NCBI RefSeq assembly: GCF_003610405.1
Contig: NZ_RAQC01000002.1
Coordinates: forward strand, 372,001-436,000
Length of the DNA: 64,000 nt
Direction of reading: 5' to 3'
From: Microbacterium sp. AG238
GTDB lineage: Bacteria > Actinomycetota > Actinomycetes > Actinomycetales > Microbacteriaceae
Each line of letters starts with the position of its first letter. The stretch's first letter is position 1. Under the pieces are notes generated by a model, which saw only the letters and a list, made by a program, of their open reading frames with translations, made no database searches and had not been told where the DNA came from. The position numbers and the translations under genes were made by a program. Positions 1 to 9,243 of this stretch are shown in pieces.

Positions 1-632
1 CCGTCGAACGCCTGCGCGGCGTCGCCGACCGCGGTGTGGTCACCCCCGAAGACATCGAAGAGGCGCTCGAACGCGCGGTCGGCGACATCGCCGATCACCC
101 CGAGACGACCGACGATGGAACCGGCACGACCGTCACGGGCGTCTACCTCGACATCGTCGACGGCGAACCGCAGTGGACGACGCTCAACATCGGCGATTCC
201 AGGGTTTATCTGCTGCGCGACCAGGCCATCGCCCAGGTCACGACCGACCACTCGGTGGTTCAGGAGCTCGTCGCGGCCGGACGGCTCAGCCCCGAAGAGG
301 CGGAGCAGCACCCGTACGGCAACGTCATCACACGTGCGGTCGGTCCGAGCGATGGCGTGACCCCCGACTATGTGCGCCTCGACGTCGTGGACGGCGATCG
401 TTTCGTCATCTGCAGCGACGGGCTGACGAAAGAGCTCACCGACTACGGCATCCTGCATTTTCTGCTCGAGAACGACGACCCCGCTGCGGCGGTGTCCGCC
501 ATGATGACCGCCGCCCTCGAGAACGGCGGTCGCGACAACGTGACGATCATCGTGCTCGACGCGCACGTCGTGGGCGCCTCGGACGATTCGTCCGACGACT
601 CCTCCGACGGCTCCTCCCCGAGCGCGGGCTGA
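1..632 (+). CDS. PP2C-family Ser/Thr protein phosphatase, 3' part
   Basis: The reading frame is open from the left edge (first full codon at base 3), so the true start lies outside the window; about 209 residues are visible. They match the C-terminal two thirds of a PP2C (PPM) metal-dependent phosphatase: DHSVVQEL, then HPYGNVITRAVG, the FVICSDGL strand-turn that supplies a metal-binding Asp, and the closing DNVTIIVL motif. Such enzymes remove phosphate from Ser/Thr and usually oppose Hanks-type kinases. The tail is a low-complexity Asp/Ser run with no domain. An FtsK/EssC-like ATPase gene follows 67 bases downstream on the same strand. In actinobacteria PP2C genes often sit with FHA, kinase and type VII secretion genes, so a role there is plausible but not shown. 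Confidence 0.9.
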   Translation, partial: VERLRGVADRGVVTPEDIEEALERAVGDIADHPETTDDGTGTTVTGVYLDIVDGEPQWTTLNIGDSRVYLLRDQAIAQVTTDHSVVQELVAAGRLSPEEAEQHPYGNVITRAVGPSDGVTPDYVRLDVVDGDRFVICSDGLTKELTDYGILHFLLENDDPAAAVSAMMTAALENGGRDNVTIIVLDAHVVGASDDSSDDSSDGSSPSAG

Positions 633-699
633 GTCCGGCCTTCCCGCATTCGCGGTGATCAGCCGCGCGCAGGGTGCGGGTGTCGCTTGACTCGCATAC

Positions 700-3456
700 G
701 TGCATCCGACGGTCTCGCTCGACGCCCCCATCCGCTTCCCTTCACTGCGGCCCGATCCGCAGCGGCCTCCGTTCCCCGTGTGGGCGCTCGTCGTTCCGGC
801 TGCGGGTGCCGTCATCCTCTGGCAGATCACCGGGTCGCCTACCGTGCTCTGGTTCGCCGCGTTGGGGCCCCTCGTCGCGGTCGCGACGCTCCTCGACGGG
901 GCGCGGGTGGCCCGTCGAGAGAGGCGCCGGTCCGCGGCTCGCGCCGAGGCGGACCTCCGAGCGGCGCACGCGGAGCTCGACGAACGGCATGCGCTCGAGC
1001 GAGCGGATCGGTGGCGTGCGACGCCCGGTCTCGCCGGCCTTCTGGTCGCGCCGGATGACCTCTGGCGGCCGAGGCCGGGGCGCGAGGCGCTGGTCGTGGG
1101 ATCGGGTGATGCGCCGTCGCACACGGGTGTCGAGGGTGACGCGCCGCCGGACTTCCGACGGGCCGCCGCGACGGTTCGGCGGGCCCCGATCACCGTGCCG
1201 CTCGAGGTGGGAGTCGCCGTCGTCGGGTCCGTCGCTCCCGCGGCATCGATCGCGCGCGCTCTGGTGCTGCAGATCTGCCTCGTCCACGCGCCCGGCGAGG
1301 TCTCGGTCGTCGCCGCGACGGAGGAGTGGGCCCGTGACCTCCCGCACACCTCGACGCCCGGGGGATTGCGGCTCTGGTGGGGGACGGGTGCTCCGCCTCC
1401 CGACGCCGACATCGTGATCGTGTGCGCCGATTCCGCTGCTCCGTCGCCCCGGTGCGGGGCCGTCGTGCGGGTGACCGGCGTCGACGACGCAGTGCTCGGG
1501 TACGGTGGCTCGTCCACGACCATCCGCCCCGAATCGATCGGGCGCGAGCAGGCGGCGGCGACCGTCGCGCTGCTTCGGGAGCGCGCTGCGGCGGTGGCTG
1601 CGGACCACATGGCGAGTCTGACCTTCGATGAGCTGCCGACGCCGCGCGGTGCGGGACTCACCGCCGTCCTCGGCGCGGGCCGTGGCGAGCCGGTCGAGAT
1701 CGACCTCGTCGAGGACGGGCCGCACGCGGTCGTGGTGGGGGTCACCGGCAGTGGGAAGAGCGAGCTGCTCGTGACCTGGATCGCGGCGCTGGCGCGACGC
1801 CTTCCACCGGCACAGGTGAACTTCCTCCTCATCGACTTCAAGGGCGGCCGTGCGTTCGACGCTCTCTCGTGTCTGCCGCATGTGGCCGGTGTCGTGACCG
1901 ACCTCGATGAACGCAACGCGGTGCGCGCGATCGAGAGCCTCCGCGCCGAGGTCCGGCATCGCGAGCGGGTCCTCGCCGAGCTCGGGGCACGCGACATCGC
2001 CGAGACGGACGACGCGCTGCCGCGGCTGGTGGTCGTCGTCGACGAGTACGCCGCGCTGACGGCGGCCCATCCGGCGATGCACGACGTGTTCGCCGATATC
2101 GCCGCCCGGGGGCGTGCGCTCGGGATGCACCTCGTGCTGGCGACGCAGCGCGCGGCGGGGTTCCGCGAAGCGGTGCTCGCCAATGCGCCGCTGCGGATCG
2201 CGCTGCGCGTGTCGGATGTCGCCGAATCCCGCGCGGTGCTCGGCTCGGCCGAGGCCGCCGCGTTGCCCGGCGGACGCGATGACCGTGGGGCAGCTCTGGT
2301 GAGGCGGCCGGCCGACGCGCAACCGCTCCTGGTCCGCGTGAGTCGGTGCCCGCCGGCGGCGATCGAGGACATCGCCCGTGCGGCGGCCGAAGCGCACCCC
2401 GCCCGTCGCCCCTGGCTGCCGCCGCTGCCCGAGCGTATCGAGCTCGCCGGGCTGAGGCAGGAGGATGCGGTGGTCCTCGGCCTGGCAGACGAGCCCGCCG
2501 AGCAGCGCCGGCGCGCCGTCGTGCTCGATCGGCGTGCGCCGGGGGCCGCCGTCCTCGGCCGCGCGGGCTCGGGGCGGACGACGCTGCTGCGGACTATCGC
2601 CGCGCAGGTGTCACCCGGGCAGGTGTGCTGGGTGCCGGCCGACCTCGAGAGCGCGTGGGACGTCATCGCCGTTCTCGACGATGTTCCGGGAGGGTGGGTC
2701 ATCGTCGTCGACGACCTCGACCGCCTGCTCGGCTCACTGCCCGACGACTACAGCGCTGCCGCTGCCACGATGCTGGAACGTGTCGCACGTGATGCGCGTT
2801 CTCGCGGTATCCAGTTCGTGTGCGCGGCACAGCGGGTCACCGGGGCCGTCGGCAGGATCGTCGACCACCTGCCCGATCGTGCCGTACTCACCGCGGTGTC
2901 GCGCTCGGAGCACGTCGCCTTCGGCGGCGACGCGTCGCACCACGACCCCTCGGCACCCGCGGGGCGGGGGAGGTGGAGCGGGGCTCTCGTCCAGTTCGCG
3001 GATCCCGGCGACTTCCGCCCGCGCCGCGATGACGCGGGGGCGCCCGGTGTGTTCGAGCCGCGTTGCGCCACGGCGTTCGTCGCACCCCCGACGGGCGCCA
3101 CGCACGCCCTGCTCGCGCGCTGGCGCGAGCAGGGGTTCGAGATCTCCACCGTCGACCAGACGACCTCCCTGCGGGCTGGCAGAGTGGTGTGGGGCACTCC
3201 GGAGGCGTGGCTGGGCCGCTGGCGCGCGGCCGCGGTCGGCGCACAGGGACGCTGTCAGCTCGTCGTCGACGCCGCGAGCGCAGGCGACTTCCGCCTCGTC
3301 ACCGGCAACCGGGAGCTGCCGCCGTACGCTGCTCCCGGTCGCCGACGTGGCTGGGTGATCGATACGCGGACCGATCGCGTCCGACGGGTCGTGCTGCCGC
3401 TCAGTGCTGCCGCTCAGCTCAGCGCGTCGGACGACGAGTCCGACGTGATGCCGTGA
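700..3456 (+). CDS. EssC/EccC-type FtsK/SpoIIIE ATPase
   Basis: This 918-residue protein starts at a GTG. The N-terminus has two hydrophobic segments (about residues 26-62), then an Arg/Glu-rich linker and two RecA-like ATPase modules. Module 1 has a perfect Walker A (GVTGSGKS, 347-354), the IDFKGG...LPHVAG stretch characteristic of type VII secretion EccC/EssC proteins, Walker B VVVVDE (D448, E449) and an ATQR motif. Module 2 is degenerate: in GRAGSGRTT (620-628) the P-loop Lys is Arg, although VVDDLD (671-674) is kept. There is no FHA domain at the N-terminus, unlike firmicute EssC. By family it would energise export of WXG100-type substrates across the membrane; no such substrate gene is visible. 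Its 3' end overlaps the convergent ald gene by 43 bases. Confidence 0.85.
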   Translation: MHPTVSLDAPIRFPSLRPDPQRPPFPVWALVVPAAGAVILWQITGSPTVLWFAALGPLVAVATLLDGARVARRERRRSAARAEADLRAAHAELDERHALERADRWRATPGLAGLLVAPDDLWRPRPGREALVVGSGDAPSHTGVEGDAPPDFRRAAATVRRAPITVPLEVGVAVVGSVAPAASIARALVLQICLVHAPGEVSVVAATEEWARDLPHTSTPGGLRLWWGTGAPPPDADIVIVCADSAAPSPRCGAVVRVTGVDDAVLGYGGSSTTIRPESIGREQAAATVALLRERAAAVAADHMASLTFDELPTPRGAGLTAVLGAGRGEPVEIDLVEDGPHAVVVGVTGSGKSELLVTWIAALARRLPPAQVNFLLIDFKGGRAFDALSCLPHVAGVVTDLDERNAVRAIESLRAEVRHRERVLAELGARDIAETDDALPRLVVVVDEYAALTAAHPAMHDVFADIAARGRALGMHLVLATQRAAGFREAVLANAPLRIALRVSDVAESRAVLGSAEAAALPGGRDDRGAALVRRPADAQPLLVRVSRCPPAAIEDIARAAAEAHPARRPWLPPLPERIELAGLRQEDAVVLGLADEPAEQRRRAVVLDRRAPGAAVLGRAGSGRTTLLRTIAAQVSPGQVCWVPADLESAWDVIAVLDDVPGGWVIVVDDLDRLLGSLPDDYSAAAATMLERVARDARSRGIQFVCAAQRVTGAVGRIVDHLPDRAVLTAVSRSEHVAFGGDASHHDPSAPAGRGRWSGALVQFADPGDFRPRRDDAGAPGVFEPRCATAFVAPPTGATHALLARWREQGFEISTVDQTTSLRAGRVVWGTPEAWLGRWRAAAVGAQGRCQLVVDAASAGDFRLVTGNRELPPYAAPGRRRGWVIDTRTDRVRRVVLPLSAAAQLSASDDESDVMP

Positions 3457-4529
3457 GCCGCTGCCACGCCGGCGTTGACGACCCGTCCAGCGGTGGTGTT
3501 GAGTCCGGCCGCGAGCGCGCCGTCGGCTCGCAGCGCCTGCCGCCAGCCGCGGCGGGCGATCTGCCGAACGTAGGGGAGCGTGGCGTTCGTCAGCGCCGAG
3601 GTCGAGGTGTTGGGCACGGCGCCGGGCATGTTGGCCACGCAGTAGAACACCGTGTCGTGCACGCGGAAGGTGGGGTCTGCGTGCGTCGTCGGCCGGGTGT
3701 CCTCGAAGCAGCCGCCCTGGTCGACGGCGATGTCGACCAGCACCGAGCCCGGCCGCATGCGTGCGACGGTCTCGTTGCGCACGAGCTTGGGCGCCTTCGC
3801 ACCGGGGATCAGTACCGAGCCGATCACGAGATCGGAAGCCACGACCGACCGTTCGAGATCGAGCGGGTTGGAGGCGGCGGTCTTGACACGACCCTGGAAG
3901 TGATCGTCGAGGAAACGGAGACGCTGGATGTTGGTGTCGAAGATCGTGACATCCGAGCCGAGCCCTGCGGCGATGTACGCGGCGTTCGCCCCCGCCACCC
4001 CACCGCCGATGACGGTGACCGTGGCGGGTCGGGTTCCGGGCACCCCGGACATCAGCAGACCGAGACCCCCGGCGGAGCGCAGCAACGTGGAGGCTCCCAC
4101 CATCGGGGCCAGGCGGCCGGCGACCTCGCTCATCGGCGCGAGGAGCGGCAGGCTCCCGCCGGGGAGCTGCACGGTCTCGTAGGCGATCGCCGTCATGCCG
4201 CTCTCGATCAGGCGGTCGGTGAGCGGTCGGTCGGCCGCGAGGTGAAGGTAGGTGAACAGCACCAGATCATCGCGGAAGCGGTGGTACTCGCTCGCGATCG
4301 GCTCTTTGACCTTGAGCAGCAGCTCAGCACGGGCCCAGACCTCGTCGGCGTCGTCGAGCAGCACCGCACCCGCGTCTGCGTACTCCGCGTCGGGCAGCGA
4401 CGAACCCTCGCCGGCGCCACGCTGGACGAACACGTCGTGACCGTTGACGACGAGGTCGTGGACACCCGCCGGGGTGAGTGCGACGCGATACTCGTTGTTC
4501 TTGACCTCACTCGGAACGCTGATGCGCAT
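3414..4529 (-). CDS. ald: alanine dehydrogenase
   Basis: Alanine dehydrogenase of 371 residues, the usual family length. It interconverts L-alanine and pyruvate plus ammonia with NAD(H) and acts in the cytoplasm. Visible family marks are the N-terminal [10 protein letters not shown], the pyruvate-binding LLKVKEP (K73/K75), the catalytic His in TYLHLA (H96), the NAD-binding GGGVAG (175-180) and the [10 protein letters not shown] segment. The ATG start gives a standard N-terminus. It lies 34 bases downstream of the asparaginase gene on the same strand, so both are probably one transcript releasing ammonia and carbon from amino acids. The 3' end overlaps the end of the convergent ATPase gene by 43 bases. 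Confidence 0.96.
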   Translation of the reverse strand: MRISVPSEVKNNEYRVALTPAGVHDLVVNGHDVFVQRGAGEGSSLPDAEYADAGAVLLDDADEVWARAELLLKVKEPIASEYHRFRDDLVLFTYLHLAADRPLTDRLIESGMTAIAYETVQLPGGSLPLLAPMSEVAGRLAPMVGASTLLRSAGGLGLLMSGVPGTRPATVTVIGGGVAGANAAYIAAGLGSDVTIFDTNIQRLRFLDDHFQGRVKTAASNPLDLERSVVASDLVIGSVLIPGAKAPKLVRNETVARMRPGSVLVDIAVDQGGCFEDTRPTTHADPTFRVHDTVFYCVANMPGAVPNTSTSALTNATLPYVRQIARRGWRQALRADGALAAGLNTTAGRVVNAGVAAAHGITSDSSSDALS

Positions 4530-4563
4530 GGCAGTCCTTTCTGCGCTCCCTCGTGAGGAGCCG

Positions 4564-5553
4564 CTACACCGTCGGCCGGATGATGCCGACGTTCTGTCCG
4601 CCGCCGAGCACGGTCAGCGGGAGATGAGAGATCACACGGGCCACGGGAGCGGCTTCGAGCGCCCCGGCCCGCACGAGCAGAGTGAGGGCGATCGCCGACG
4701 CCGCGCGGCCGTTGCCGTCGAGCACCTTCAGCGCAGCCGTCGTGCCGTCGGGAGCGACCATCACGAGCACGCCCTCCGCCCCGGTCTTCGCGAAGACGCC
4801 GAGTCGTTCGATCGCGACGGTGTCGGGCCGACCGGGACCGTCGATGGTCCACGGGTTCTCACGAACCGCCCGCACGAGAGCGCCCGCCATGCGGTGCAGG
4901 GCGAACGGCGATCGTTCGCTCGCGGTGCCGATGCGCTGGATCGCGCGCCCGAGCGCGATGAGGCTCATCGCGTACACCGGGGCGCCGCATCCATCGATCG
5001 CCATCGCCGACGCCTTGGTGCCGGTCAGCCGCTCGATCACCTCGCGGGTGTGCACCTGGAGGGGGTGGTCGGGGTCGAGGTACGTCCTGGTGTCCCAACC
5101 GCTCGCGACGCATGCGGCGAGCATCGCGGCGTGCTTGCCGGAGCAGTTCATCCGGATGCGGGTGGGGGCACCGAGCTCGCGCACGATCTCATCGCGCGTC
5201 GCGGTGTCGCCCGGCCAGGCGGGAGGGCATCCGAGGTCGTCCTCGCCCAGACCGGCTTCGTTCAGGATGTCGCGCACCACGGAGACGTGCCGGTCGGTTC
5301 CGGAATGGCTGGCTGTCGCGAGGCCGAGTCGTTCGCCTTCGAGGGTGGCTCCCGCGGTCATGCTGGCGAGCGCCTGCAGGGGCTTCAGGGTCGAGCGGGG
5401 GAGGATCGGGGCGTCGACGTCGCCGAGGGTTCGGATCGGGGTGCCGTCCGCACCGAGGACGACCGCTGCGCCGGCGTGGCGCGACTCGATGAAACCGCTG
5501 CGCTCGACGACCGCGAGTTCGACGGCGGCGGGAACGGCGAAGGTCTGCGGCAC
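4564..5553 (-). CDS. asparaginase (asparaginase II / Rhizobium-type family)
   Basis: This 329-residue protein belongs to the asparaginase family typified by the thermolabile Rhizobium etli enzyme, which is unrelated to E. coli AnsA/AnsB. It should hydrolyse L-asparagine to aspartate and ammonia in the cytoplasm. Recognisable blocks are RSTLKPLQ (53-60), the conserved ASHSGTDRH (81-89) and NCSGKH (136-141). The start is GTG, chosen because a TAGGCT -10 box lies exactly six bases upstream (leaderless mRNA). It is transcribed with ald 34 bases downstream and diverges from the OsmC gene across only 52 bases. A side role on asparaginyl peptides cannot be excluded. Confidence 0.9.
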   Translation of the reverse strand: MPQTFAVPAAVELAVVERSGFIESRHAGAAVVLGADGTPIRTLGDVDAPILPRSTLKPLQALASMTAGATLEGERLGLATASHSGTDRHVSVVRDILNEAGLGEDDLGCPPAWPGDTATRDEIVRELGAPTRIRMNCSGKHAAMLAACVASGWDTRTYLDPDHPLQVHTREVIERLTGTKASAMAIDGCGAPVYAMSLIALGRAIQRIGTASERSPFALHRMAGALVRAVRENPWTIDGPGRPDTVAIERLGVFAKTGAEGVLVMVAPDGTTAALKVLDGNGRAASAIALTLLVRAGALEAAPVARVISHLPLTVLGGGQNVGIIRPTV

Positions 5554-5559
5554 CCCGAC

Positions 5560-5565
5560 AGCCTA
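5560..5565 (-). promoter_or_regulatory. leaderless -10 box (asparaginase)
   Basis: TAGGCT on the minus strand, six bases before the GTG start at 5553. Transcription is expected to begin at or next to the start codon. No convincing -35 is visible. Confidence 0.7.
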
Positions 5566-5593
5566 CCGTCGCGGGCCCCGCCATGCGCCGTGT

Positions 5594-5599
5594 CAGACT
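5594..5599 (+). promoter_or_regulatory. leaderless -10 box (OsmC gene)
   Basis: CAGACT followed by six bases and ATG at 5606. It faces the asparaginase promoter, so a divergent promoter pair is packed into 52 bases. Confidence 0.55.
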
Positions 5600-5605
5600 G
5601 TCCGC

Positions 5606-6085
5606 ATGTTGGGCGAGCATCGATACTCCGTGCGGGCCGAATGGACCGGGAATCGTGGCACCGGAACCAGCGGTTACCGAGACTACGACCGGGCCGTCAC
5701 GCTGAGCATCGACGGCAAGCCGGCTCTCGCCGCGTCGAGCGACAAGCCGTTCCGAGGCGACCCGACCCGGTGGAATCCCGAGGACCTCCTCCTCTCTGCG
5801 CTCTCCGAGTGCCATCTGCTGTCGTATCTGCACGCCTGCGTGACGGCCGGCGTGGTCGTGGTCGCTTATACGGATGACGCGACGGGGACGATGCGCGAAG
5901 ACGGGCGTGGCGGTGGGGCGTTCGCGGAGGTCGTGCTGCGGCCCCGGGTCGTCGTCGCCGAAGCGTCGATGCGCGAAGCCGCGTTCGAGGCTCACGCGCA
6001 GGCGAACGCGTGGTGCTTCATCGCGAACTCGGTGAACTTCCCGGTGCGACACGAACCGACGATCGTCGTCTCGGGCGCGGAGTGA
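5606..6085 (+). CDS. OsmC/Ohr-family peroxiredoxin-like protein
   Basis: This 159-residue protein matches the OsmC family, which reduces organic peroxides with a pair of cysteines. It begins with a short strand region, then PEDLLLSALSECHLLSYL, where C69 matches the first family Cys, and the second lies in NAWCFIANSV (C137). The sub-group is the OsmC-like, not the Ohr-like, branch, judged only from the DPTRWNPEDL block. The ATG at 5606 is preferred over upstream codons because it is the family start and is preceded by a CAGACT box at the leaderless spacing. It is a single gene between divergent asparaginase and convergent plsC genes. Confidence 0.85.
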   Translation: MLGEHRYSVRAEWTGNRGTGTSGYRDYDRAVTLSIDGKPALAASSDKPFRGDPTRWNPEDLLLSALSECHLLSYLHACVTAGVVVVAYTDDATGTMREDGRGGGAFAEVVLRPRVVVAEASMREAAFEAHAQANAWCFIANSVNFPVRHEPTIVVSGAE

Positions 6086-6094
6086 TCGGCCGGG

Positions 6095-6895
6095 TCAGCG
6101 GCGTTCGTGCGGCAGGGCCTGTTTGATCCGCTCGACGGTGTTCTGCGGCGGGGCCTCGTTGTACGCGCCTGCCAGTTCCTGACCCGACAGGGCGTGGATC
6201 GCGGCCATGATCTCATCGGTGGCGTTGCGACGAGCGCGACCGGAGTCGGCCGAGCCGTGGTGGCTCAGGTCGAGCGGCGCGCCGAATCGGACGGTCACGC
6301 GCGGGCGCAGCCGCGGGAACTTCGCTCCGACGGGCATGATCTCGCTCGTTCCGACGAGTCCGACGGGGATGACGGGCGCACCGGTCTGCAGCGCGAGGAA
6401 CGCGACACCGGTGCGGCCCTTGTAGAGGCGGCCGTCGAGCGAACGCGTGCCCTCGGGGTAGAGCGCGGTCGACCATCCCGCGTCGAGCATCTTCTTCTGC
6501 TGATCCAGGGCATCGAGCGCGGCCTGTCCAGCACCGCGACGGACCGGGAACGCGCCCGCGGCGTAGAAGAACTCTCGCGACAGCCAGCCGCGGAAGCCGG
6601 TGCCGTCGAAGTAGCTCGACTTCGCGAGGAACCGCACGGGACGCGGTGAGGCCATCGGGATGATGAAGGAGTCGATGAACGACAGGTGGTTGCTCGCCAG
6701 GATGACAGCGCCCTTGCGGGGGAAGTTCTCGCGGCCCTCGATGCGCGGCCGGTAGATCATGCGCGCCAGGGGCGCGAGCACCCACCGTCCGATCACATAG
6801 GTGAGTCCGATTCCCGGGACTGCTTCGACGGCGGCTGCGGCTTCGTCGTGCTCGCCGGGCTCGCCGGACTGCGGCTCGGTTGCGTCAGCGTTCAC
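6095..6895 (-). CDS. 1-acyl-sn-glycerol-3-phosphate acyltransferase (PlsC family)
   Basis: This 266-residue PlsC-type acyltransferase transfers a fatty acyl chain to lysophosphatidic acid or a related glycerolipid at the inner face of the membrane. The catalytic H-x4-D motif is NHLSFIDS (H70, D75) and the substrate-binding block is LYPEGTRS (146-152). An acidic, Ala-rich N-terminal extension (residues 1-25) precedes the domain and is probably disordered. The start is GTG at 6895, supported by a TAGCCT box six bases upstream. No partner gene is adjacent, so the exact lipid substrate is open. Confidence 0.88.
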   Translation of the reverse strand: MNADATEPQSGEPGEHDEAAAAVEAVPGIGLTYVIGRWVLAPLARMIYRPRIEGRENFPRKGAVILASNHLSFIDSFIIPMASPRPVRFLAKSSYFDGTGFRGWLSREFFYAAGAFPVRRGAGQAALDALDQQKKMLDAGWSTALYPEGTRSLDGRLYKGRTGVAFLALQTGAPVIPVGLVGTSEIMPVGAKFPRLRPRVTVRFGAPLDLSHHGSADSGRARRNATDEIMAAIHALSGQELAGAYNEAPPQNTVERIKQALPHERR

Positions 6896-6901
6896 CAGAC
6901 G

Positions 6902-6907
6902 AGGCTA
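6902..6907 (-). promoter_or_regulatory. leaderless -10 box (plsC-like gene)
   Basis: TAGCCT on the minus strand with six bases to the GTG start at 6895, matching the spacing found at a dozen other genes here. Confidence 0.65.
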
Positions 6908-7006
6908 CTGCGGAACGCATGACTCCGTGGACATGTTGTGCACGCGCGCTCCGCCCCCCGGTCCGCGCACCACGTCTGTGCTGCAGCGGCGCCGATGAAC
7001 GACGAC

Positions 7007-7055
7007 CCGACGCGAGTGGTCGTGTCGGCATCGGCTGAGGCGCCACTCGCGTCGG
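7007..7055. repeat. 49-bp hairpin repeat, copy 1
   Basis: Perfect 13-bp inverted repeat (CCGACGCGAGTGG with CCACTCGCGTCGG) around a 23-base spacer, between the divergent plsC-like and FKBP genes. Two further copies with the same arm length, the same spacer length and similar spacer sequence lie at 43089 and 43181. Because it sits between divergent genes, a terminator role is unlikely; a short interspersed repeat fits better. Confidence 0.75.
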
Positions 7056-7095
7056 CTCGCGCGTTCTCAGCGCACACCGATGCTCGTGCGAGAGG

Positions 7096-8109
7096 ATGAG
7101 GACTCCGTCTCCCCGATCGAAGAGGTTCTCCGTGCGTCTGCGCCCGTTCGCCGCTCTGTCCGTCGTCGCCGTCTCGGCGCTTGCGCTCGCCGGCTGCGCG
7201 AGTGGCGACTCTGCCACCGAGTCGCCCAGCCCGAACGCTTCCGGCGCATCGGAGCAATGCCTCGTGAACGCCCAGCCGGGGGAGGCCTCCGACAGCATCG
7301 AGGTGTCGGGTTCGGCGCCCGAGCTGACCGCGAAGGTCGACCCGGGCCTTGAGCCGACGGAGATCGAGCGCACGCTCACGACCCGCGGCGACGGCGACGA
7401 CCTCGTCTCCGGCGACCTCGTCTCGGGCTCCTACGCGATCTACGACGGTGCGACCGGTGAGCTGCTCGAGCAGTCGCGCGACACCTCGCCCGACGACTCG
7501 GGCCTGGTGCCGGTGCTGCTCGACCCCCAGCAGTATTCGGTGTTCGTCGCGGCCCTCGAATGCGCTCCGCTCGGATCGACCGCGGCGCTCGCGATCCCCG
7601 GCTCGGCCTTCGGCGAGGGACGCACAGCCGTCGTCGTCGTGGCGGAGGGCGTCGAGAAGCTTCCGACGCGCGCGACCGGAACCGACCAGGCGCCGGTCGA
7701 CGGGATGCCGACGGTCGAGCTGGCCGAGAACGGCGCCCCCACCATCACCCTGCCCGGCACCGACGCTCCGACCGAGGTGCAGCTGGCCGACCTCAAGACC
7801 GGCGACGGTGCCACCGTTCAGCCGGGTGACACCGCCTTCGTGCAGTACACCGGTGTGAAGTGGTCGGACGGGTCGGTCTTCGACTCCAGCTGGGACCGCG
7901 GCCAGCCCGCGGCCTTCCCGACGACCGGTGTGGTCGCCGGATTCCAGCAGGCGCTCGAGGGGCAGCAGGTCGGTTCGCAGGTGCTCGTCGTCATCCCGCC
8001 CGCTGCGGGTTACGGTGCGCAGGAGGGCAGCGAGCTCCAGAACGAGACACTCGTCTTCGTCGTCGACATCCTGGGCGTCCAGCGCACCCCCGTTCCCGCC
8101 GCAGGCTGA
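7096..8109 (+). CDS. FKBP-type peptidyl-prolyl isomerase lipoprotein
   Basis: This 337-residue protein is an exported lipoprotein: a basic N-terminus, a hydrophobic stretch, and a lipobox LAGC with C34. After a Ser/Glu linker comes a region with weak FKBP resemblance (about 70-185) that appears degenerate, then a clear FKBP domain (about 235-335) with GDTAFVQYTGVKWSDG, FDSSW, and the VIPPAAGYG turn. It should catalyse cis-trans isomerisation of prolyl bonds in proteins outside the membrane. A purine-rich GAGAGG lies just before the ATG. The two-domain layout may mean one chaperone-like and one catalytic unit; that is inference. Confidence 0.9.
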   Translation: MRTPSPRSKRFSVRLRPFAALSVVAVSALALAGCASGDSATESPSPNASGASEQCLVNAQPGEASDSIEVSGSAPELTAKVDPGLEPTEIERTLTTRGDGDDLVSGDLVSGSYAIYDGATGELLEQSRDTSPDDSGLVPVLLDPQQYSVFVAALECAPLGSTAALAIPGSAFGEGRTAVVVVAEGVEKLPTRATGTDQAPVDGMPTVELAENGAPTITLPGTDAPTEVQLADLKTGDGATVQPGDTAFVQYTGVKWSDGSVFDSSWDRGQPAAFPTTGVVAGFQQALEGQQVGSQVLVVIPPAAGYGAQEGSELQNETLVFVVDILGVQRTPVPAAG

Positions 8110-8136
8110 CGGCCCCGTCAGCACGGCCGCAGCACC

Positions 8137-8142
8137 TAGGCT
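8137..8142 (+). promoter_or_regulatory. leaderless -10 box (dxr)
   Basis: TAGGCT, six bases, then ATG at 8149. Confidence 0.7.
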
Positions 8143-8148
8143 GACGGC

Positions 8149-9234
8149 ATGCGTCGCGTCCTCATCCTCGGCTCCACCGGATCGATCGGGACGCAAGCGC
8201 TCGATGTCATCGACTCCCGTCGTGACCGGTTCGAGGTCGTCGGGCTCGCCGCCGGCTCGAACGCTCGGATGCTCGAAGAGCAGGCGGCGCGATTCGGTGT
8301 GACCCGAACCGCCCTCGGCGCGGCCGATGCGGAACGTCTCGTCCGTGATGTCGAGGCCGACGTCGTGCTCAACGGCATCACGGGCTCGGTCGGGCTGGGG
8401 CCGACCCTGGCCGCGCTCGAGTCGGGTCGCACGCTGGCGCTGGCGAACAAGGAGTCGCTGATCGTCGGGGGCGAGCTCGTCACGTCGCTCGCCGCGCCCG
8501 GTCAGATCGTCCCGGTCGACTCGGAGCACTCCGCGATCGCACAGGCGCTGCGATCAGGCACGCCCGACGAGGTGCGACGGCTCGTGCTCACGGCATCCGG
8601 CGGGCCGTTCCGCGGCCGGCGTCGCGACGAGCTGGCCACCGTCACCCCTGCCCAGGCCCTCGCCCACCCGACCTGGGACATGGGACGCGTCGTGACCACC
8701 AACTCGGCGACCCTCGTCAACAAAGGGCTCGAGGTCATCGAGGCGCACCTGCTGTTCGGTGTGGATTACGACCGCATCGACGTCGTGGTGCACCCTCAGT
8801 CGGTCGTCCACTCGATGGTCGAGTTCATCGACGGGTCCACCATCGCCCAGGCCTCGCCGCCCGACATGCGTCTCCCGATCTCGCTCGGCCTCGACTGGCC
8901 GCGCCGGGTCGCGGGAGTGGGGGCTCCGCTGGACTGGACCCGCGCGAGCGAGTGGACCTTCGAGTCGCTCGACGACTCCGCGTTCCCGGCGGTCGCGCTC
9001 GCGAAACGGGTAGGGCGCGCGGGCGGCACCTACCCGGCGGTGTTCAACGCCGCGAACGAGCAGGCCGTCGAGGCGTTCCACGCGGGCGCCCTGGGCTTCC
9101 TCGGCATCGTGGAGACCGTCGAACGCGTGGTCGACGCGCACCGTCCGCCGGGCGAGCTCACCCGGGAGTCGCTCGCGGAGGCGGAGGCGTGGGCGCGGAG
9201 CGCCGCAGACCGAGCGATCAGCGTGGTCGAGTGA
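8149..9234 (+). CDS. dxr: 1-deoxy-D-xylulose 5-phosphate reductoisomerase
   Basis: At 361 residues this is Dxr (IspC), the second step of the methylerythritol phosphate route to isoprenoids: it rearranges and reduces DXP to MEP with NADPH. The NADPH-binding GSTGSIG (8-14), NKES (100-103) and the metal and substrate-binding DSEHSAI (124-130) are intact, as are the ASGGPF and WDMG...[14 protein letters not shown] blocks. The ATG start is fixed by the glycine loop and the TAGGCT box. The ispG gene of the same pathway lies about 10 kb downstream, with rseP between. The gene ends nine bases before the convergent pflA. Confidence 0.97.
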   Translation: MRRVLILGSTGSIGTQALDVIDSRRDRFEVVGLAAGSNARMLEEQAARFGVTRTALGAADAERLVRDVEADVVLNGITGSVGLGPTLAALESGRTLALANKESLIVGGELVTSLAAPGQIVPVDSEHSAIAQALRSGTPDEVRRLVLTASGGPFRGRRRDELATVTPAQALAHPTWDMGRVVTTNSATLVNKGLEVIEAHLLFGVDYDRIDVVVHPQSVVHSMVEFIDGSTIAQASPPDMRLPISLGLDWPRRVAGVGAPLDWTRASEWTFESLDDSAFPAVALAKRVGRAGGTYPAVFNAANEQAVEAFHAGALGFLGIVETVERVVDAHRPPGELTRESLAEAEAWARSAADRAISVVE

Positions 9235-9243
9235 CGCTCACCG

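Noticed and set aside
742..2397. 551-codon minus-strand frame within the EssC-like gene
   Set aside because: Shadow frame; the plus strand has intact Walker motifs.
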